8,201 nucleotides of DNA, taken from the NCBI GenBank assembly GCA_044355655.1, contig JBIKXS010000067.1, positions 1 through 8,201 of the forward strand, given 5' to 3'. The notes below the pieces were generated by a model, which searched no databases, was not told the origin of the DNA, and saw only the letters and a program-made list of their open reading frames with translations. Numbering within the stretch: the stretch's first letter is position 1; every line of letters starts with the position of its first letter. The stretch comes from UBA3064 sp023258775. Lineage in GTDB: Bacteria > Pseudomonadota > Gammaproteobacteria > Burkholderiales > Burkholderiaceae_E. Positions 5,551 through 8,201 of the stretch are shown in pieces. A program made the position numbers and the translations under genes.

Positions 5551-6615
5551 TCAATGAGGAAATGGCCAGAGTCTCAACTTTTCTTTACCGACCGACCATA
5601 GTCTTGCCAGGCCATGGGGTTCGACGATCAAGAAAAACACGATCAACGCACCAAAAATCATAAAGGTAAGATGTGAGGCAAGCGCGGTATCGATGGGAAT
5701 ACCAAACCAGTTGGGGAGGTTATCAAGCACGATGGGCACGATCACAATAAAGGCCGCGCCGAAAAAACTCCCCATGATCGAACCGAGCCCGCCGATGATC
5801 ACCATAAAAAGTAAATCGAAGGAACGCGTAATGTTAAATGCAGCAGGCTCCCAAGAACCCAGGTGGACAAATCCCCATAGTGCGCCTGCAACCCCAACAA
5901 TGAATGAGCTGACTGCAAAAGCAGTCAGTTTTGCGTACACCGGCCTGATCCCAATCACAGCTGCTGCCACATCCATATCGCGAATGGCCATCCACTCGCG
6001 GCCTGTGTGGCCACGCACCAGATTTTTGGCCAACAAAGCAAAAATCACCACAAAGCCAAGACAAAAAAGATATTTGTCGATTGGCGTGTCGACGTTCCAG
6101 CCAAAAACCATCAACTCGGGCACGCTCACCGACCCCGAGGCTGAATCATTGGTCAGCCACTTAATGCGCAAAAATGCCCAATCACAAAAAAACTGTGCAG
6201 CAAGCGTTGCCACAGCCAAATAAAGACCTTTAATACGCAAGGACGGTATGCCGAATACCACGCCAAAGGCCATTGCAAAAACACCGCCAAGCAAGATCGC
6301 GACCACCGCTGGCATGCCCTCGATTCGAACAAGCAGGTTGTAGGCTGCATAAGCGCCTACCGCCATAAAGCCCCCGGTACCTAGGGAGATCTGGCCGCAA
6401 TAGCCCACCAGGATATTCAAACCCAGGGCAGCGAGCGACAAAATCAAAAAGGGAATCAGCAGTGCCCTGAAAACATATTCGCTGGCAATAAAAGGTACGA
6501 CGATGGCTGCCGCAGCGATCAAGGCGAGAATCAAGTAACGATCCTGAGCGATCGGAAAGATTTGCTGATCAGCCTGATAACTTGTCTTGAACTGCCCATT
6601 TTCACGATAAAGCAT
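5551..6615 (-). CDS. livM: Liv-type ABC transporter permease LivM
   Basis: This 354-residue inner-membrane permease is one half of the translocation channel. A cytoplasmic N-terminal stretch (MLYRENGQFKTSYQADQQIF, 1-20) is followed by about nine or ten hydrophobic segments, starting near 27-47 and 51-70. The LivM-family stretch GLNILVGYCGQISLGTGGFM lies at 65-84, and the cytoplasmic coupling loop GREWMAIRDMDVAAAVIGI at 205-223, corresponding to the EAA loop that contacts the ATPases. The protein ends after the conserved VEPHGLARLW (331-340). I chose ATG 6615 because the family N-terminus begins there and AGGA lies upstream, though with a long 11-base spacer. An in-frame TTG at 6732 would overlap livH by 85 bases and add 39 residues without family resemblance. 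It lies 32 bases after livH and 65 before the substrate-binding-protein gene. Confidence 0.92.
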   Translation of the reverse strand: MLYRENGQFKTSYQADQQIFPIAQDRYLILALIAAAAIVVPFIASEYVFRALLIPFLILSLAALGLNILVGYCGQISLGTGGFMAVGAYAAYNLLVRIEGMPAVVAILLGGVFAMAFGVVFGIPSLRIKGLYLAVATLAAQFFCDWAFLRIKWLTNDSASGSVSVPELMVFGWNVDTPIDKYLFCLGFVVIFALLAKNLVRGHTGREWMAIRDMDVAAAVIGIRPVYAKLTAFAVSSFIVGVAGALWGFVHLGSWEPAAFNITRSFDLLFMVIIGGLGSIMGSFFGAAFIVIVPIVLDNLPNWFGIPIDTALASHLTFMIFGALIVFFLIVEPHGLARLWSVGKEKLRLWPFPH

Positions 6616-6647
6616 GGTGCGCGATTTCCTGATGAAAGTGAGAGCGA

Positions 6648-7577
6648 TCAGACTCGGTCGATGATTTTTTCGCCGTACAAACCCTGCGGACGAACGAGCA
6701 AAAAGAGCAGGGCAAGCGCATAGGCAAACCAAATTTCAATCCCGCCACCGAGCATCGGGCCAATGTAAACCTCAGAGAGTTTTTCGCCCACACCAATAAT
6801 GAGGCCACCGACAATCGCACCAGGCACCGATGTAAGTCCGCCAAGAATCACCACCGGAAGCGCCTTTAAGGCCACCTGGGAAAGTGAAAACTGCACACCG
6901 AGCTTACTGCCCCAAATGATCCCGGCCACCAATGCAACAAAGCCTGCAACGCTCCAAACAATAACCCAAATCCGCTCAAGCGGAATACCAATAGACTGCG
7001 CTGCCTGGTGATCATCGGCCACCGCCCGCAAGGCTCGCCCGGTGCCTGTGTATTGGAAAAAAGCCGCCAGTAAGGCCACCAAGGCCGCAGCGATGATTGC
7101 CGCACTGAGCTCCTCCTGATTCACCAAAATGCCGCCCTGAAAAACATCTTCAAACAAAAACATCGGCTCTTTGGGCAAGCCCACATCAATCTTGTAAATA
7201 TCCGAACCAAAAACCGTCTGGCCAAATCCGTCCATGAAATAAGTGATGCCTAAGGTTGCCATCAACAAAGTCACGCCTTCTTGGTTAACCAGTTTTCCGA
7301 GGACAAAGCGTTCGACCACCCAAGCAAGGATGACCATGACGCCCATCGCCAAGATGAAGGCCATCAGGTTGACCAGCACTTTGTGCTCGATACCGAGCAA
7401 GGCTGGAATCCATTCGGCAAAGCGTGCCATGGCCAGTGCGGCGAACAAGACCATGGCCCCCTGGGCAAAGTTAAAAACACCGGACGCTTTAAAAATCAGT
7501 ACGAAACCGAGGGCTACCAGCGAGTACAGCATGCCAGTCATTAAGCCGCCAATTAAGGTTTCCAGAAATGGGCCCAT
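6648..7577 (-). CDS. livH: Liv-type ABC transporter permease LivH
   Basis: This 309-residue inner-membrane permease pairs with LivM to form the channel. Its N-terminus LIGGLMTGMLYSLVALGFVLIFKASGVFNFAQG (about 8-40) is the classic LivH opening, with several further hydrophobic segments (about 66-92, 157-174, 203-225, 236-262 and 282-297). The cytoplasmic coupling loop TGTGRALRAVADDHQAAQSIGI (177-198) is the EAA-like ATPase contact, and ILGGLTSVPGAIVGGL (244-259) is a further family signature. It ends in RPQGLYGEKIIDRV. ATG 7577 is preceded by AAGG seven bases away and matches the family start. It is 95 bases downstream of livG and 32 upstream of livM. The only unusual feature is the small inverted repeat in the gap before it. 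Confidence 0.93.
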   Translation of the reverse strand: MGPFLETLIGGLMTGMLYSLVALGFVLIFKASGVFNFAQGAMVLFAALAMARFAEWIPALLGIEHKVLVNLMAFILAMGVMVILAWVVERFVLGKLVNQEGVTLLMATLGITYFMDGFGQTVFGSDIYKIDVGLPKEPMFLFEDVFQGGILVNQEELSAAIIAAALVALLAAFFQYTGTGRALRAVADDHQAAQSIGIPLERIWVIVWSVAGFVALVAGIIWGSKLGVQFSLSQVALKALPVVILGGLTSVPGAIVGGLIIGVGEKLSEVYIGPMLGGGIEIWFAYALALLFLLVRPQGLYGEKIIDRV

Positions 7578-7584
7578 GCTTATA

Positions 7585-7588
7585 CCTT
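7585..7588 (-). promoter_or_regulatory. Shine-Dalgarno site of livH
   Basis: The minus strand reads AAGGTATAAGC before ATG 7577, with AAGG seven bases from the start. It supports the livH start and lies between short flanking arms GCTTcATA and TATAAGC that could pair weakly around it. Confidence 0.55.
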
Positions 7589-7615
7589 ATGAAGCGCAAA
7601 AGAGATGTTCATCAA

Positions 7616-7649
7616 AAAGCTTGAGGGCTTGGGACGATCAACAAGCTTT
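7616..7649. repeat. 8-bp inverted repeat in the livG-livH gap
   Basis: AAAGCTTG (7616-7623) and CAAGCTTT (7642-7649) are perfect reverse complements with an 18-base spacer. On the operon strand the second arm runs into CTTTTTG, a five-base T-run, so it resembles a weak attenuator. An inner GCTTG (7627-7631) can pair with CAAGC (7642-7646) instead, giving a competing hairpin. The function is not shown. Confidence 0.4.
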
Positions 7650-7672
7650 GGGCGGTCAAACACGAAGGTCAA

Positions 7673-8201
7673 TCAATGAGAGGTGCCTAAATAGGCGCTA
7701 ATGACTTCTTCATTGCTGCGAACTTCGTCGGGTGTACCATCGCCGATCTTTTTTCCATAATCCAGCACAACCACCCGGTCTGAAATATCCATTACCACCC
7801 CCATATCGTGCTCAATCAGCACAATCGTGGTGCCAAACTGATCATTAACATCAAGAACAAAGCGACACATATCCTGCTTTTCTTCGATATTCATGCCTGC
7901 CATCGGCTCATCGAGCAGCAAGACCTGTGGTTCCATGGCAAGTGCACGACCAAGATCGACCCGCTTTTGCAAGCCGTAGGGTAGTCTTGCAACCGGGGTT
8001 TTTCGCCAGGCCTGAATTTCCAGAAAATCAATAATGCGTTCGACCACTTCGCGATGCGCTTGTTCTTCGCGTTCGGCAGCACCAATACGCAGCGCTTGCT
8101 GGAAAATATTGGTTTTCATTTTCAAATTACGTCCCGACATAATATTGTCGATAACGTTCATACCCTTGAACAAAGCCAGATTCTGGAAAGTCCTGGCGAT
8201 G
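7673..8201 (-). CDS. livG: Liv-type ABC transporter ATP-binding protein LivG (5' partial)
   Basis: This is the C-terminal 175 residues of the second ATPase of the importer; the frame stays open to the right edge, and the Walker A part lies outside the window. The visible part begins IARTFQNLALFKGMNVIDNI, with the Q-loop glutamine in TFQN. It continues with the signature PYGLQKRVDLGRAL in place of LSGGQ, Walker B VLLLDEP followed by MAGMN, the D-loop region, and the switch histidine in LIEHDMGVV. It ends YLGTSH. LivG is normally about 255 residues, so roughly 80 are missing. The TTG at 8173 and the following ATG are internal codons, not starts. LivG keeps the His that LivF lacks, so the two ATPase sites are probably unequal, as usual for this family. 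Genes further upstream are unseen; in related clusters I recall an AMP-binding ligase there. Confidence 0.93.
   Translation of the reverse strand, partial: IARTFQNLALFKGMNVIDNIMSGRNLKMKTNIFQQALRIGAAEREEQAHREVVERIIDFLEIQAWRKTPVARLPYGLQKRVDLGRALAMEPQVLLLDEPMAGMNIEEKQDMCRFVLDVNDQFGTTIVLIEHDMGVVMDISDRVVVLDYGKKIGDGTPDEVRSNEEVISAYLGTSH

Noticed and set aside
5486..5554. Upstream in-frame TTG (5554) or ATG (5548) as start of the substrate-binding protein
   Set aside because: These would put about 20 non-family residues before a textbook signal peptide, whereas ATG 5485 has GGAGG five bases upstream.
5693..6223. Plus-strand 176-codon open frame opposite livM, and a 152-codon one at 7243-7701 opposite livH
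   Set aside because: They are rich in Lys, Thr and Pro as expected from reading permease codons backwards, and lack any domain or ribosome site.
6616..6732. In-frame TTG at 6732 as the LivM start
   Set aside because: It would overlap livH by 85 bases and add 39 residues without family resemblance; the LivM N-terminus MLYRENGQFKTSY begins at 6615.
8171..8173. TTG at 8173 as the livG start
   Set aside because: The frame continues to the right edge with IARTFQNLA, a conserved internal LivG stretch, so the gene is cut by the window rather than truncated.
1..8201. CRISPR arrays, tRNA or rRNA genes, insertion sequences, phage attachment sites, defence genes
   Set aside because: No regularly spaced repeats, no cloverleaf-like segments, no transposase or integrase motifs and no terminal inverted repeats were seen; all long open frames belong to ordinary metabolic or transport families.

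Overview
This window looks like part of a chromosome from a betaproteobacterium, most likely in the order Burkholderiales. I base this on recalled similarity of the transporter subunits and of the linked phenylacetate-CoA-ligase-like gene to clusters common in that order. The genus cannot be fixed from the sequence. There are no insertion sequences, phage genes, RNA genes or CRISPR repeats, and the window is almost entirely coding; the longest gap between genes is about 95 bases.

Nearly everything reads on the minus strand as one apparent operon. From right to left: the 3' part of livG (ATPase, 5' end beyond the right edge), livH and livM (permeases), a periplasmic substrate-binding protein with a signal peptide, livF (second ATPase), a PaaK-like acyl/aryl-CoA ligase of the ANL superfamily, a short-chain dehydrogenase/reductase resembling 2,4-dienoyl-CoA reductase, and a PaaY-like gamma-carbonic-anhydrase-fold protein. 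Gaps are 95, 32, 65, 82, 24 and 15 bases, then a 4-base ATGA overlap. At the left edge, on the plus strand, lies the 3' part of a phosphinothricin-acetyltransferase-like GNAT gene. Its stop codon overlaps the stop codon of the PaaY-like gene by 4 bases in convergent orientation.

The five transporter genes make a complete HAAT/Liv-type ABC importer. The three enzymes behind it suggest that the imported solute is a carboxylic acid rather than, or as well as, a branched-chain amino acid. In this reading the acid would be bound in the periplasm, imported, activated to a CoA thioester by the ligase, reduced at a C=C bond or otherwise processed by the SDR, with PaaY acting as a rescue thioesterase. 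This is an inference from gene content; the sequence does not identify the substrate.

The non-coding signals are small: strong Shine-Dalgarno sites before the substrate-binding protein and SDR genes, a 13-bp tandem repeat just upstream of the substrate-binding protein, an imperfect hairpin between it and livF that pairs better as minus-strand RNA, an 8-bp inverted repeat between livG and livH, and a hairpin over the convergent stop codons. I found no wholly new system. The most unusual points are the altered active site of the SDR, the non-canonical A3 loop and Ser/Ala-rich N-terminal tail of the ligase, and the possible role of the operon in uptake and activation of an unidentified acid.
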